This document shows, in pieces, positions 1 through 7,265 of a stretch of 13,545 bases of DNA; the first letter of the stretch is position 1, and every line of letters starts with the position of its first letter. The translations under genes and the position numbers were made by a program. Below the pieces are notes generated by a model. The model was not told the DNA's origin and made no database searches. It saw only the letters and a list, made by a program, of their open reading frames with translations. The stretch is taken from contig NZ_DXLG01000039.1 in the NCBI RefSeq assembly GCF_019414865.1, positions 1-13,545 of the forward strand, written 5' to 3'. This stretch comes from Veillonella sp. GTDB lineage: Bacteria > Bacillota > Negativicutes > Veillonellales > Veillonellaceae.

Positions 1-16
1 TGTGTATAAGAGACAG
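1..16. other. Tn5 mosaic-end (Nextera) adapter remnant
   Basis: The first 16 bases are identical to the last 16 bases of the 19-base hyperactive Tn5 mosaic end that flanks every tagmented insert in Nextera libraries. It sits exactly at the edge of the window, where an untrimmed read end would be. I take it as technical sequence and not part of the organism. It displaces the place where the -35 box of the metK promoter should be. A natural IS50 end is conceivable but unlikely, because there is no transposase sequence or other element DNA beside it. Confidence 0.93.
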
Positions 17-27
17 TGTAAATACAC

Positions 28-33
28 TATAAT
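28..33 (+). promoter_or_regulatory. -10 box of the metK/riboswitch promoter
   Basis: A perfect TATAAT lies about 10 nt before the 5' side of the SAM riboswitch P1 helix, where a promoter for the leader RNA is expected. With a 17-nt spacer the -35 hexamer would fall at 5-10, inside the adapter remnant, so the native -35 box is missing from this sequence and cannot be judged. Predicted transcription start is near position 40. Confidence 0.7.
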
Positions 34-41
34 ATTTCTGT

Positions 42-142
42 AACTCATCAAGAGTAGTGGAGGGATAGGCCCTATGAAGCTACAGCAACCATTCCAAGAG
101 GAAAAGGTGCTAATTCCTATGACAAATGTCGTTAGATGGGAG
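42..142 (+). promoter_or_regulatory. SAM-I (S-box) riboswitch upstream of metK
   Basis: This leader carries the conserved core of the S-box aptamer: ATCAAGAG at 47-54, GTGGAGGGA at 57-65, GGCCC at 68-72, ATGAAG at 74-79, GCAACC at 85-90 and AAGGTGCTAATTCC at 104-117. P1 pairs 44-49 with 135-140, with one G·U pair. The base of P2 pairs 54-57 with 80-83. P3 includes TTCC/GGAA at 92-95 and 100-103, and P4 is a small GACA/TGTC hairpin at 121-130. The SAM-I family binds S-adenosylmethionine and favours termination when SAM is abundant. Placement before metK gives direct end-product feedback. Segment 136-142 can also pair with 146-152 (one G·U), which would disrupt the terminator and serve as a candidate antiterminator. 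Confidence 0.95.
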
Positions 143-143
143 G

Positions 144-174
144 GTCTCTCATGAGTACATGAGAGGCTTTTTTT
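144..174 (+). terminator. Intrinsic terminator of the SAM riboswitch
   Basis: A perfect 8-bp stem, CTCTCATG (146-153) with CATGAGAG (158-165), closes on an AGTA loop. It is extended at the base by a T·G pair and a G-C pair and followed by seven T residues at 168-174. It lies directly after the aptamer and before the metK ribosome binding site, so it is the expression platform: formed when SAM stabilises P1, and disrupted when the 3' side of P1 is free to pair with its 5' arm. Confidence 0.92.
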
Positions 175-191
175 CGTATTAGGAGGATAAA

Positions 192-1382
192 ATGGCTGAA
201 AAACATATGTTTTTTACTTCTGAATCTGTTACTGAAGGCCATCCAGATAAAATAGCTGACCAAATTTCTGACGCTGTTTTGGATGCGATTATTGAAAAGG
301 ATCCAACTGCTCGTGTAGCTTGTGAAACTTTAGTTACTACTGGTCTAGTTCATGTAGTAGGTGAAATTTCTACTAATACATATGTAGATATTCCTCGCAT
401 CGTACGTGATACAGTTCGTGAAATTGGTTATACACGTGCAAAATTTGGCTTTGACTGCGACACTTGCGGTGTACTTGTTTCTATTGATGAACAATCTGCT
501 GATATTGCGATGGGCGTAGATGAAGCTCTTGAATCTAAAGATGGTAATGGTGAAGCACTAGATAAAATCGGTGCTGGTGACCAAGGTATGATGTTTGGTT
601 ATGCATCTAATGAAACACCTGAACTTATGCCTATGCCTATTTCTTTGGCTCATCGTTTATCCCGTCGTCTTACAGAAGTTCGTAAAGATGGCACTTTAAC
701 ATATCTTCGTCCAGATGGTAAAACTCAAGTGACTGTTGAATATGTTGATGGTAAACCAAAACGTATTGATACAATTGTTATCTCTACACAACATAGCCCT
801 GAAGTTACGCAAGAACAAATTAAAGCTGATTTAAAACGCTTTGTTATCGATGCAGCATTGCCTGCTGAATTTGTTGATGAAAATACAAAATATTTCATTA
901 ACCCAACTGGCCGCTTCGTAATCGGTGGTCCTCATGGTGATGCTGGCTTGACTGGCCGCAAAATCATCGTAGATACTTACGGCGGTATGGCTCGTCATGG
1001 TGGCGGTGCTTTCTCTGGTAAGGATCCATCTAAGGTTGACCGCTCTGCAGCATATGCAGCTCGTTATGTAGCTAAAAATGTTGTAGCAGCAGGCCTTGCT
1101 GATAAGTGTGAAGTACAAGTTGCTTACGCAATTGGTGTTGCGCATCCTGTATCTGTTTTAGTTGATACTTTTGGTACAGGTCGCATTGAGGAAACTAAAA
1201 TTCAAGAACTCGTTAAGAAACATTTCGACCTTCGCCCAGCAGGTATTATTGAAATGCTTGATTTGTTAAAACCTCATTATCGCAAAACTGCAGCATATGG
1301 TCACTTTGGTAGAACTGATGTAGATTTACCTTGGGAGCGTACTGACAAAGCAGCAATTTTAAAAGCTGAAGCTGGCTTATAA
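192..1382 (+). CDS. metK: S-adenosylmethionine synthetase
   Basis: MetK makes S-adenosylmethionine from methionine and ATP in the cytosol, releasing phosphate and diphosphate; the enzyme is normally a homotetramer needing Mg2+ and K+. The 396-residue protein has the normal family length and all hallmarks: EGHPDK near residues 15-20 with its active-site His, GAGDQG at 127-132, and the glycine-rich GGGAFSGKD at 270-278. The ATG has an AGGAGG ribosome binding site at 181-186, 5 nt upstream. Expression is controlled by the SAM-I riboswitch and terminator just before it, and a long hairpin follows the stop codon. The product supplies the methyl donor used by RsmB and RlmN encoded downstream. Nothing looks broken or unusual. 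Confidence 0.98.
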   Translation: MAEKHMFFTSESVTEGHPDKIADQISDAVLDAIIEKDPTARVACETLVTTGLVHVVGEISTNTYVDIPRIVRDTVREIGYTRAKFGFDCDTCGVLVSIDEQSADIAMGVDEALESKDGNGEALDKIGAGDQGMMFGYASNETPELMPMPISLAHRLSRRLTEVRKDGTLTYLRPDGKTQVTVEYVDGKPKRIDTIVISTQHSPEVTQEQIKADLKRFVIDAALPAEFVDENTKYFINPTGRFVIGGPHGDAGLTGRKIIVDTYGGMARHGGGAFSGKDPSKVDRSAAYAARYVAKNVVAAGLADKCEVQVAYAIGVAHPVSVLVDTFGTGRIEETKIQELVKKHFDLRPAGIIEMLDLLKPHYRKTAAYGHFGRTDVDLPWERTDKAAILKAEAGL

Positions 1383-1385
1383 TAC

Positions 1386-1420
1386 AAAAGGTCTTAGTAG
1401 AATTTCTACTGAGACCTTTT
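1386..1420 (+). terminator. Hairpin terminator after metK
   Basis: A 16-bp inverted repeat begins 3 nt after the metK stop. The arm at 1386-1401 pairs with 1405-1420, with one T·G wobble and a 3-nt ATT loop. The outer four pairs are A-T, so the arms provide an A-run on one side and a T-run on the other, giving a possible bidirectional terminator. The T-run is only four long and then reads ATAG, so some read-through into priA is plausible. Confidence 0.75.
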
Positions 1421-1444
1421 ATAGTAAATGAAAGGATATAATGT

Positions 1445-3628
1445 ATGCGTGTCGCACAAGTTATTATTAATAGACCGGCCAAACAACTTCATAAACCATT
1501 GAGCTATTTAATGCCTGAAAAGTTTGGTAATGTCTTACCTGGTACACGCGTACTCATTCCTTTAGGCAATAGTCGTGAAGAGGGAATTCTTATTGGTTAT
1601 GAAGAATTATTAGAATCCCCTGAATTTAAATTGCGAAATATTGTTCAAGTATTAGACAATGAACCGTGGTTTACACCTGAAATGATGGATACTGCTCGTC
1701 GTTTAAATGAATATTATTTATTCTCTTATGGCGATGCATTGCGTTTATTTACTGTTAATAAAACTCTAAAATCTTATGAGGCGCCTAAGGAAGAATGGCT
1801 TGTGGTTACACCTGCTTTTACGGTAGAACAATTTAGTGAACGAAAAAAGAAACAACGAGAGTTGGCAAAATATTTACTTGAAGTAGGGGGCGCATCAAAA
1901 GCTTTATTATTAGCTAAAGGCTTTTCACGTATGGTCATTAAACAAGTGAGTGAAGCTAAGGGGATTACTATTGAATCTAGATTTAAAGCGACAAAGACTA
2001 CCTTTGATGAACTGTTTACAGCAGAAGTCAATATACCACTAACTGATGCACAACAAGCTGTATATGAGCCTATTCAAGAGGCGATGAATTCACATCAACA
2101 TAAAACCTTTTTGCTACATGGTGTAACGGGTAGCGGAAAAACTCAACTATATTTAAAAGCTACAGCAAAATGCATTAGTCAAGATAAGACTGCTATTATT
2201 CTAGTTCCAGAAATTATACTGACAGATCAAATTGTACGGCGCTTTGTAGAAACCTTTGGTGATGAAGTTGTAGTATTTCATAGTAAGTTAACAGTTCAAC
2301 AACGCAATAATAACTGGGAGCGTTTGCGTCGCAAGGATAGTCATATTATCATTGGTGCACGATCAGCAGTATTTGCTCCCGCAGAGGACATTGGACTTAT
2401 CGTAGTAGATGAAGAGCATGATACTTCTTATAAGCAAGAGGACATGGTTCGTTACCATGCTAGAAATGTTGCATTATGGCGTGGGGAAGCACATGGTTGT
2501 CCTGTAATACTAGGTTCTGCAACACCATCTGTAACCTCCTATTATAAAGCTAAGCAAGGGGAATATCAGTTGCTTGAATTGCCACATCGTATTTTTGAAC
2601 AACCAATGCCAAAAGTAACTATTGTGGACATGAAGGAAGAAATTCTTCATGGCAACTATTCTGTTTTTTCTGATGCTATGAGTAGCTTAATTCAAAAAAC
2701 ATTGAATGAACATAACCAAATGATTATTCTATTGAACAGACGTGGTTATAGTACCTTTGTAATGTGTCGCGATTGCGGGGAAACTATTATGTGTCCTCAT
2801 TGTGATGTAGCTATGGTGTATCACCAAGCAGGTGAAGAATTACGGTGCCATTATTGTGAACATCATGAACCGATTCCTACGGTCTGTCCAAAGTGTAATA
2901 GTAAACGCATTAAATTCTTTGGATCAGGTACACAAAAGGTAGAGGAAGAGTTGCGACGTCATTTTAAATCGGCTCGTATTGCCCGCCTTGATCAAGACGT
3001 AACTAAAAACAAACAATTAGCAGAAGATATTTTACAAGATTTTGGGACTCATAAATATGACATCTTACTAGGAACACAAATGGTGTCAAAAGGTCATGAC
3101 TTTAAAGATGTAACAGCTGTTGGTATTTTAACGGCTGATTCAGTTTTAAATATTCCTGTATATTCCGCATCTGAAAGAACTTTTGATTTACTTACACAAA
3201 CATCTGGTAGAGCTGGTCGTGGTGATAAACCGGGCAGTGTAGTAATACAAACATATAATCCGTTAAATTATGCTATAATAAAGAGTAAGGCTCATGATTA
3301 TGTAGGCTTTTACAACGAAGAAATTCAAAATCGTAAAGCATTAGGATATCCTCCGTTTAGAGAGATGATTCACATGGTAGTGCGTCATCAAAATATGGAG
3401 ACCTTAGAGGCCATAGCTAATCGTATTGTAAGCGATTTAGAGGCCCATAAAGGTAATACTGATATTCTCATTAATGGACCTTATGAAGCAAGTATCAAAA
3501 AAGTACGGGATATGTATCGTTTAGCGATTATGATTCGCGGTACTGACTTATCAAATTTAAAAGAATATATATATAATTCATGGATCTTCACACAAGAAGG
3601 ACTTTTGATTGATGTAGATCCTGTTTAG
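1445..3628 (+). CDS. priA: Primosomal replication restart helicase PriA
   Basis: PriA recognises stalled or repaired replication forks and reloads the replicative helicase away from oriC. The 727-residue protein has the family length. The N-terminal part (about 1-105) matches the fork 3'-end-binding region. The SF2 helicase core has a Walker A GVTGSGKT at 226-233 and a DEEH box at 322-325. An inserted zinc module has eight cysteines in four CxxC pairs (441/444, 450/453, 468/471, 481/484). Later motifs include GTQMVSKGHDF and TSGRAGRG. The ATG at 1445 has AAAGGA at 1431-1436, 8 nt upstream. It is the first gene of the ten-gene run and follows metK by 62 nt. No convincing promoter is visible in that gap; a TATAAT at 1437-1442 overlaps the start region and has no -35 partner. 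Confidence 0.97.
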   Translation: MRVAQVIINRPAKQLHKPLSYLMPEKFGNVLPGTRVLIPLGNSREEGILIGYEELLESPEFKLRNIVQVLDNEPWFTPEMMDTARRLNEYYLFSYGDALRLFTVNKTLKSYEAPKEEWLVVTPAFTVEQFSERKKKQRELAKYLLEVGGASKALLLAKGFSRMVIKQVSEAKGITIESRFKATKTTFDELFTAEVNIPLTDAQQAVYEPIQEAMNSHQHKTFLLHGVTGSGKTQLYLKATAKCISQDKTAIILVPEIILTDQIVRRFVETFGDEVVVFHSKLTVQQRNNNWERLRRKDSHIIIGARSAVFAPAEDIGLIVVDEEHDTSYKQEDMVRYHARNVALWRGEAHGCPVILGSATPSVTSYYKAKQGEYQLLELPHRIFEQPMPKVTIVDMKEEILHGNYSVFSDAMSSLIQKTLNEHNQMIILLNRRGYSTFVMCRDCGETIMCPHCDVAMVYHQAGEELRCHYCEHHEPIPTVCPKCNSKRIKFFGSGTQKVEEELRRHFKSARIARLDQDVTKNKQLAEDILQDFGTHKYDILLGTQMVSKGHDFKDVTAVGILTADSVLNIPVYSASERTFDLLTQTSGRAGRGDKPGSVVIQTYNPLNYAIIKSKAHDYVGFYNEEIQNRKALGYPPFREMIHMVVRHQNMETLEAIANRIVSDLEAHKGNTDILINGPYEASIKKVRDMYRLAIMIRGTDLSNLKEYIYNSWIFTQEGLLIDVDPV

Positions 3629-3641
3629 TATAGGAGTATAA

Positions 3642-4130
3642 ATGGCAGTATTAGATGTTGTAAAAGCAGGTCACCCCGTTTTAAAACAAATTGCGGAACC
3701 TGTAGAACATGTTAATAAAAAACTTAGAGCCCTTATCGATGATATGGCGGAAACAATGTATGAGACTGAGGGCGTTGGACTTGCTGCACCTCAAGTAGCG
3801 GTGTCAAAACGAATTATCGTCGTAGATGATCATGCCGGTAGTGGTCTCATTGCATTAATTAATCCTGAAATTACTCATGCTGAGGGATCTCAAGTGGGAC
3901 CAGAGGGTTGTTTAAGTGTACCAGGGTATTTTGGCGATGTGGAAAGATTCGACAAAATTACCGTTAAAGGTATAGACCCTCATAATAAAAAGGTAACAAT
4001 TAAAGCTGAAGGATTTTTAGCGCGTATTTTTCAACATGAGATTGATCATTTAGAAGGTCATTTGTTTATTGAAAAAGCAACTAACTTACGATTGATTACT
4101 GATCACCCAGAGGAGAAAGAAATTGTCTAA
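3642..4130 (+). CDS. def: Peptide deformylase
   Basis: Def removes the formyl group from the N-terminal formylmethionine of nascent proteins. All three family motifs are present: GVGLAAPQ at 44-51, EGCLS at 88-92 and HEIDH at 132-136. The metal ligands are Cys90, His132 and His136, with Glu133 as the catalytic residue. The 162-residue length is normal. The ATG is preceded by AGGAG at 3632-3636, 5 nt away, and lies 13 nt after the priA stop. Its end overlaps the fmt start by 8 nt, so the enzyme that removes formyl is coupled to the one that adds it. The family is usually a ferrous enzyme, but the metal cannot be read from sequence. Confidence 0.97.
   Translation: MAVLDVVKAGHPVLKQIAEPVEHVNKKLRALIDDMAETMYETEGVGLAAPQVAVSKRIIVVDDHAGSGLIALINPEITHAEGSQVGPEGCLSVPGYFGDVERFDKITVKGIDPHNKKVTIKAEGFLARIFQHEIDHLEGHLFIEKATNLRLITDHPEEKEIV
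4111..4115 (+). promoter_or_regulatory. Ribosome binding site fixing the TTG start of fmt
   Basis: AGGAG lies inside the def coding sequence, 7 nt before the TTG at 4123. The next in-frame ATG would be Met12, which would remove the first strand of the conserved N-terminal fold, so the TTG start is preferred. Confidence 0.8.
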
Positions 4131-5133
4131 TCAAAAACAATTGCGCGTCGTATTTATGGGGACGCCTGACTTTTCGGTTCCTACTTTGGAAGCATTAATA
4201 AAGGCTGGTCACTCTATTGTTGGTGTATACTGTCAGCCAGATAAACAAAAAGGTCGCGGTAAACAAGTTCAAATGCCACCTGTAAAAGTGGCAGCTTTAA
4301 ATCATAATTTACCTGTATTCCAACCGGTAACATTACGTGATGAACAAGTACAAGCAGAACTTGAAAATCTAAATCCCGATGTAGTAGTAGTTATTGCATA
4401 CGGTAAAATTTTGCCGCCATGGCTTATTCGTTTACCACAATATGGATGTATTAACGTACATGCATCTATCTTACCTAACTATAGAGGGGCTGCGCCGATT
4501 CACTATGCTATTTTAAATGGGGATACTAAAACAGGTGTTACCATTATGCATATGGATGATGGCCTTGATACTGGTGATATCATCGATATCGTAGAGACCG
4601 ATATTTTACCTAGTGAAACGACAGGTCAATTATTTGAACGTATGGCGGTGCTTGGTGGCGAAACTATTGTTCCCGTATTAACTCGTTGGGTTAATGGGGA
4701 AATTAAGGCTACGCCACAAGATGATACAATGGCTACACATACTGCTAAGATTACAAAGGAAATGGGGCACATAGACTGGTCTAAGTCAGCCCATGAAATT
4801 GTAAATCTTATTAGAGGTCTTAATCCAGCTCCTGGATGTTATACGTACCTCGATGGAAAACGTTTAAAAGTATGGTCTGGTGAAGTGGTTCCAAATGATA
4901 CGACTCACGGTTTGATAGATATCCATGGTAAACATGTATCAATTGCTATATCAGCCACAACTATACCTGGTACAATCGTATCTAAAATAGCCGGTTTAGG
5001 TGTATATTGTGGTGATGGAAATATAATTCTATTGACAGAGGTCCAGCCAGAAAATAAAAAACGTATTTCTGCTATTGATTTTATTAATGGACATCAGATA
5101 AAGGAAGGTATCGTTTTTGGAGACTCAATATAA
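4123..5133 (+). CDS. fmt: Methionyl-tRNA formyltransferase
   Basis: Fmt transfers a formyl group from 10-formyltetrahydrofolate to Met-tRNAfMet, marking it for initiation. The protein has 336 residues. The Rossmann-type catalytic domain fills about the first 200 residues, opening with VVFMGTPDF. The active-site residues appear as Asn111, His113 (in NVHASILPNYRGAAP) and Asp149 (in GLDTGD). The remainder corresponds to the C-terminal OB-like tRNA-binding domain. The start is TTG, overlapping the def stop by 8 nt, which suggests translational coupling. It overlaps the following DUF116 gene by 17 nt. The def-fmt pairing is widespread in bacteria. Confidence 0.97.
   Translation: MSNQKQLRVVFMGTPDFSVPTLEALIKAGHSIVGVYCQPDKQKGRGKQVQMPPVKVAALNHNLPVFQPVTLRDEQVQAELENLNPDVVVVIAYGKILPPWLIRLPQYGCINVHASILPNYRGAAPIHYAILNGDTKTGVTIMHMDDGLDTGDIIDIVETDILPSETTGQLFERMAVLGGETIVPVLTRWVNGEIKATPQDDTMATHTAKITKEMGHIDWSKSAHEIVNLIRGLNPAPGCYTYLDGKRLKVWSGEVVPNDTTHGLIDIHGKHVSIAISATTIPGTIVSKIAGLGVYCGDGNIILLTEVQPENKKRISAIDFINGHQIKEGIVFGDSI
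5101..5108 (+). promoter_or_regulatory. Ribosome binding site fixing the TTG start of the DUF116 gene
   Basis: AAGGAAGG lies inside the end of fmt, 8 nt before the TTG at 5117. The first in-frame ATG is Met29, which falls in the middle of the first hydrophobic segment, so the TTG start is far more likely. Confidence 0.7.
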
Positions 5134-5899
5134 GCAGTACGAAACGTATCCGTTATACCTGATATTGTCATCAATTACATGTGCCATAATTACTGTAATT
5201 ATGGGATTTCTAATGTATATATTAGAGCCTGGACTTTCACAATTACATCCTGTTGCACCCATAATAAGTACAGTGATTTTTTCTGTATGCATTTGTGTTA
5301 TATGGTTATTGTGCGCATCCTTGATTATTGCTAGTTTCGGTATACTACGGTTACATCCTATTGTTTTAAGGCTTGCTAACCAGTTTATATATGGACTGTT
5401 TCCAGTGTCCCTATTGATTGGTAAAGTGAGAGGGGTTACTAAGGATCAATTGCGTCAGTCTATGATTGACTTAATTAATCATCTAGTGATGCTTGATATG
5501 TATACAGTTGATCCAGAACGTATATTATTATTGACACCTCATTGTTTACAAGAAAGTTCATGTGTTCATAAGGTTACACATGACGTATACAATTGTAAGC
5601 AATGTGGTAGATGCCAAGTTGGAAGTTTATTGCAAATTGCTAAAGAGTATGGCTGTCAATTTATAGTGGTAACAGGTGGTACATTAGCGCGAATGAAGGT
5701 AAAAGAAGCACGACCAAAGGCTATTGTAGCTATTGCTTGTGAACGTGATTTAGCAAGTGGGATGGCTGATGTATTTCCCATACCTGTCATTGGCGTTTTA
5801 AATGAAAGACCTAATGGACCTTGTTGCAATACTACAGTAGATCCTCAACGTGTTCGCGCAGCAGTTGAACAATTAATTGGTAGGAAAAACGATGACTGA
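5117..5899 (+). CDS. DUF116 family membrane protein with cysteine-rich domain, function unknown
   Basis: I recognise this as a DUF116-type protein; no biochemical role is known to me. The 260-residue product has two strongly hydrophobic segments, about residues 12-37 and 46-77, a possible third amphipathic stretch near 86-101, then a soluble domain from about 105. That domain has nine cysteines: 143, 149, 160, 163, 166, 180, 208, 236 and 237. The CKQCGRC cluster at 160-166 resembles an iron-sulfur or zinc site (inference). The alternating hydrophobic strands and glycine-rich turns (FIVVTGG, AIVAIACERD, PVIGVLNERPNG) suggest a Rossmann-like fold. The gene starts with TTG, overlaps fmt by 17 nt and the true rsmB start by 8 nt. 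Its place between fmt and rsmB is, from memory, shared with other Firmicutes, which hints at a translation-linked or envelope-linked role without proving one. Confidence 0.85.
   Translation: METQYKQYETYPLYLILSSITCAIITVIMGFLMYILEPGLSQLHPVAPIISTVIFSVCICVIWLLCASLIIASFGILRLHPIVLRLANQFIYGLFPVSLLIGKVRGVTKDQLRQSMIDLINHLVMLDMYTVDPERILLLTPHCLQESSCVHKVTHDVYNCKQCGRCQVGSLLQIAKEYGCQFIVVTGGTLARMKVKEARPKAIVAIACERDLASGMADVFPIPVIGVLNERPNGPCCNTTVDPQRVRAAVEQLIGRKNDD
5882..5885 (+). promoter_or_regulatory. Ribosome binding site choosing the ATG start of rsmB
   Basis: AGGA lies 6 nt before the ATG at 5892. The alternative in-frame TTG at 5877 would place this site inside the coding region and has no clear ribosome binding site of its own, so the ATG start is chosen. 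Confidence 0.65.
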
Positions 5900-7247
5900 A
5901 GTTAAAACGAATCAACAACTAAATATTCGATTGCTCGCAGTGAAAGCTTTGAGTGATATTAATCGTAATGGTGCTTATGCCAATATCAAGTTACAAGAGT
6001 ATTTACAAAAATATCATTTATCCGATTTAGATCGAAGATTTTTCACGGAGTTGGTCTATGGTGTTATCCGTAGAAAAAATTATTTAGATGCCATTATTGT
6101 TCATTTCGCGAAAAGACCATTAAAGAAATTATCGTCCATGGTTGTAGAAATCCTTAGACTTGGCATTTATCAAATTATCTATATGGATAAAGTTCCTGAA
6201 AGTGCAGCGGTCAATGAATCTGTAAAACTGGCAAAAAAGTTAACTAGAGGATTATCTGGCTTTGTAAATGCCGTATTACGTTCAGTATTACGTGAAAGTG
6301 ATAGTATTTCTATTGGAGAACTTGCCAAGTCTGAGGCTGAAGAAATTTCTTTCATTTATAATCAACCTTTATGGCTTGTTGACTTATGGATGAATGAAAT
6401 GGGGAAGGATAAGACTATAGATCTTTGTGCTTGGTTTAATGAACAACCTCGTTTGACAGCACGTATAAATACTGTAAAAGTATCTATTGAAGATTGTTTA
6501 AAAGAACTACGAGATTTAGGATGGACTGTTGAACAGGACAATGATATTCCAGAAGTAGTTTATATTGATGCACATCAAGGGCACTTGGAAAAAGCAAAAC
6601 CTGTTATGGAAGGTCATATTACCTTTATGGATAAAGCGTCTATGCTCGTTGCTCATGTAGTTGATCCTAAGCCAGGCGAGCGCATATTAGATTGTTGTGC
6701 TGCACCAGGTGGTAAGTCTATGCATATGGCAAGTCTCATGAATAATACGGGTGCTATTATGAGTTGTGATATATACGATCATAAATTAGAGCTTATGAAT
6801 CAAAATGCTGAACGACTTGGAGTATCCATAGTTTCAACTAAGCTACAAGACGGTCGTTATTTACCCGATAATTGGAAAGAACAATTCGATCGCGTCTTAG
6901 TAGATGCACCGTGTTCTGGACTTGGCATATTACAAAAAAAGTTGGATATGCGTTGGCGTAAAACACAATCTTTACTTACTGACTTACCTCCATTACAGCT
7001 TGAAATATTAGAAAAAGCTGCTGAAATGGTTAAAGTTGATGGATATTTAGTATACTCTACTTGTACTATCAATAGTGGGGAAAATGAGGATGTACTAGAA
7101 AAATTCCTAGCAACTCATAAGAACTTTATCATTGATCCTGTATCATTTGAAGGGTTGCCACAAGCTGTAGAGGGTATGATTACAACATATCCGCCACGAG
7201 ATCAGATGGATGGATTCTTTATGGCTCGTGTAAAACGCATATCATAA
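5892..7247 (+). CDS. rsmB: 16S rRNA (cytosine-967-C5)-methyltransferase RsmB
   Basis: RsmB (Sun/Fmu) methylates C5 of 16S rRNA cytosine 967 (E. coli numbering) using SAM. With the ATG at 5892 the protein has 451 residues. Residues about 10-140 form the NusB-like RNA-binding domain, including VYGVIRRKNYLD and the VPESAAVNESVKLAK segment. The C-terminal methyltransferase has the SAM-binding motif DCCAAPGGK at 267-275, the DAPCSGLG motif with Cys341, and YSTC with Cys391. The two cysteines match the pair used by RNA m5C methyltransferases, one forming the covalent link to cytosine and one helping release. An extension to TTG at 5877 is possible but less likely. The ATG overlaps the DUF116 stop by 8 nt. 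Confidence 0.96.
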   Translation: MTEVKTNQQLNIRLLAVKALSDINRNGAYANIKLQEYLQKYHLSDLDRRFFTELVYGVIRRKNYLDAIIVHFAKRPLKKLSSMVVEILRLGIYQIIYMDKVPESAAVNESVKLAKKLTRGLSGFVNAVLRSVLRESDSISIGELAKSEAEEISFIYNQPLWLVDLWMNEMGKDKTIDLCAWFNEQPRLTARINTVKVSIEDCLKELRDLGWTVEQDNDIPEVVYIDAHQGHLEKAKPVMEGHITFMDKASMLVAHVVDPKPGERILDCCAAPGGKSMHMASLMNNTGAIMSCDIYDHKLELMNQNAERLGVSIVSTKLQDGRYLPDNWKEQFDRVLVDAPCSGLGILQKKLDMRWRKTQSLLTDLPPLQLEILEKAAEMVKVDGYLVYSTCTINSGENEDVLEKFLATHKNFIIDPVSFEGLPQAVEGMITTYPPRDQMDGFFMARVKRIS

Positions 7248-7265
7248 TAATAGAAATGGAGTACC

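Noticed and set aside
831..1145. Reverse-strand open frame of 104 residues inside metK
   Set aside because: It is a shadow of metK with no family features or start signal.
1437..1442. Perfect TATAAT just before priA
   Set aside because: It overlaps the priA start region, its predicted transcription start would fall after the ATG at 1445, and the hexamer 17 nt upstream (ACCTTT) is not a -35 box.
5877..5891. TTG start giving RsmB five extra residues
   Set aside because: The ribosome binding site AGGA at 5882-5885 fits the ATG at 5892 and would be inside the longer version.
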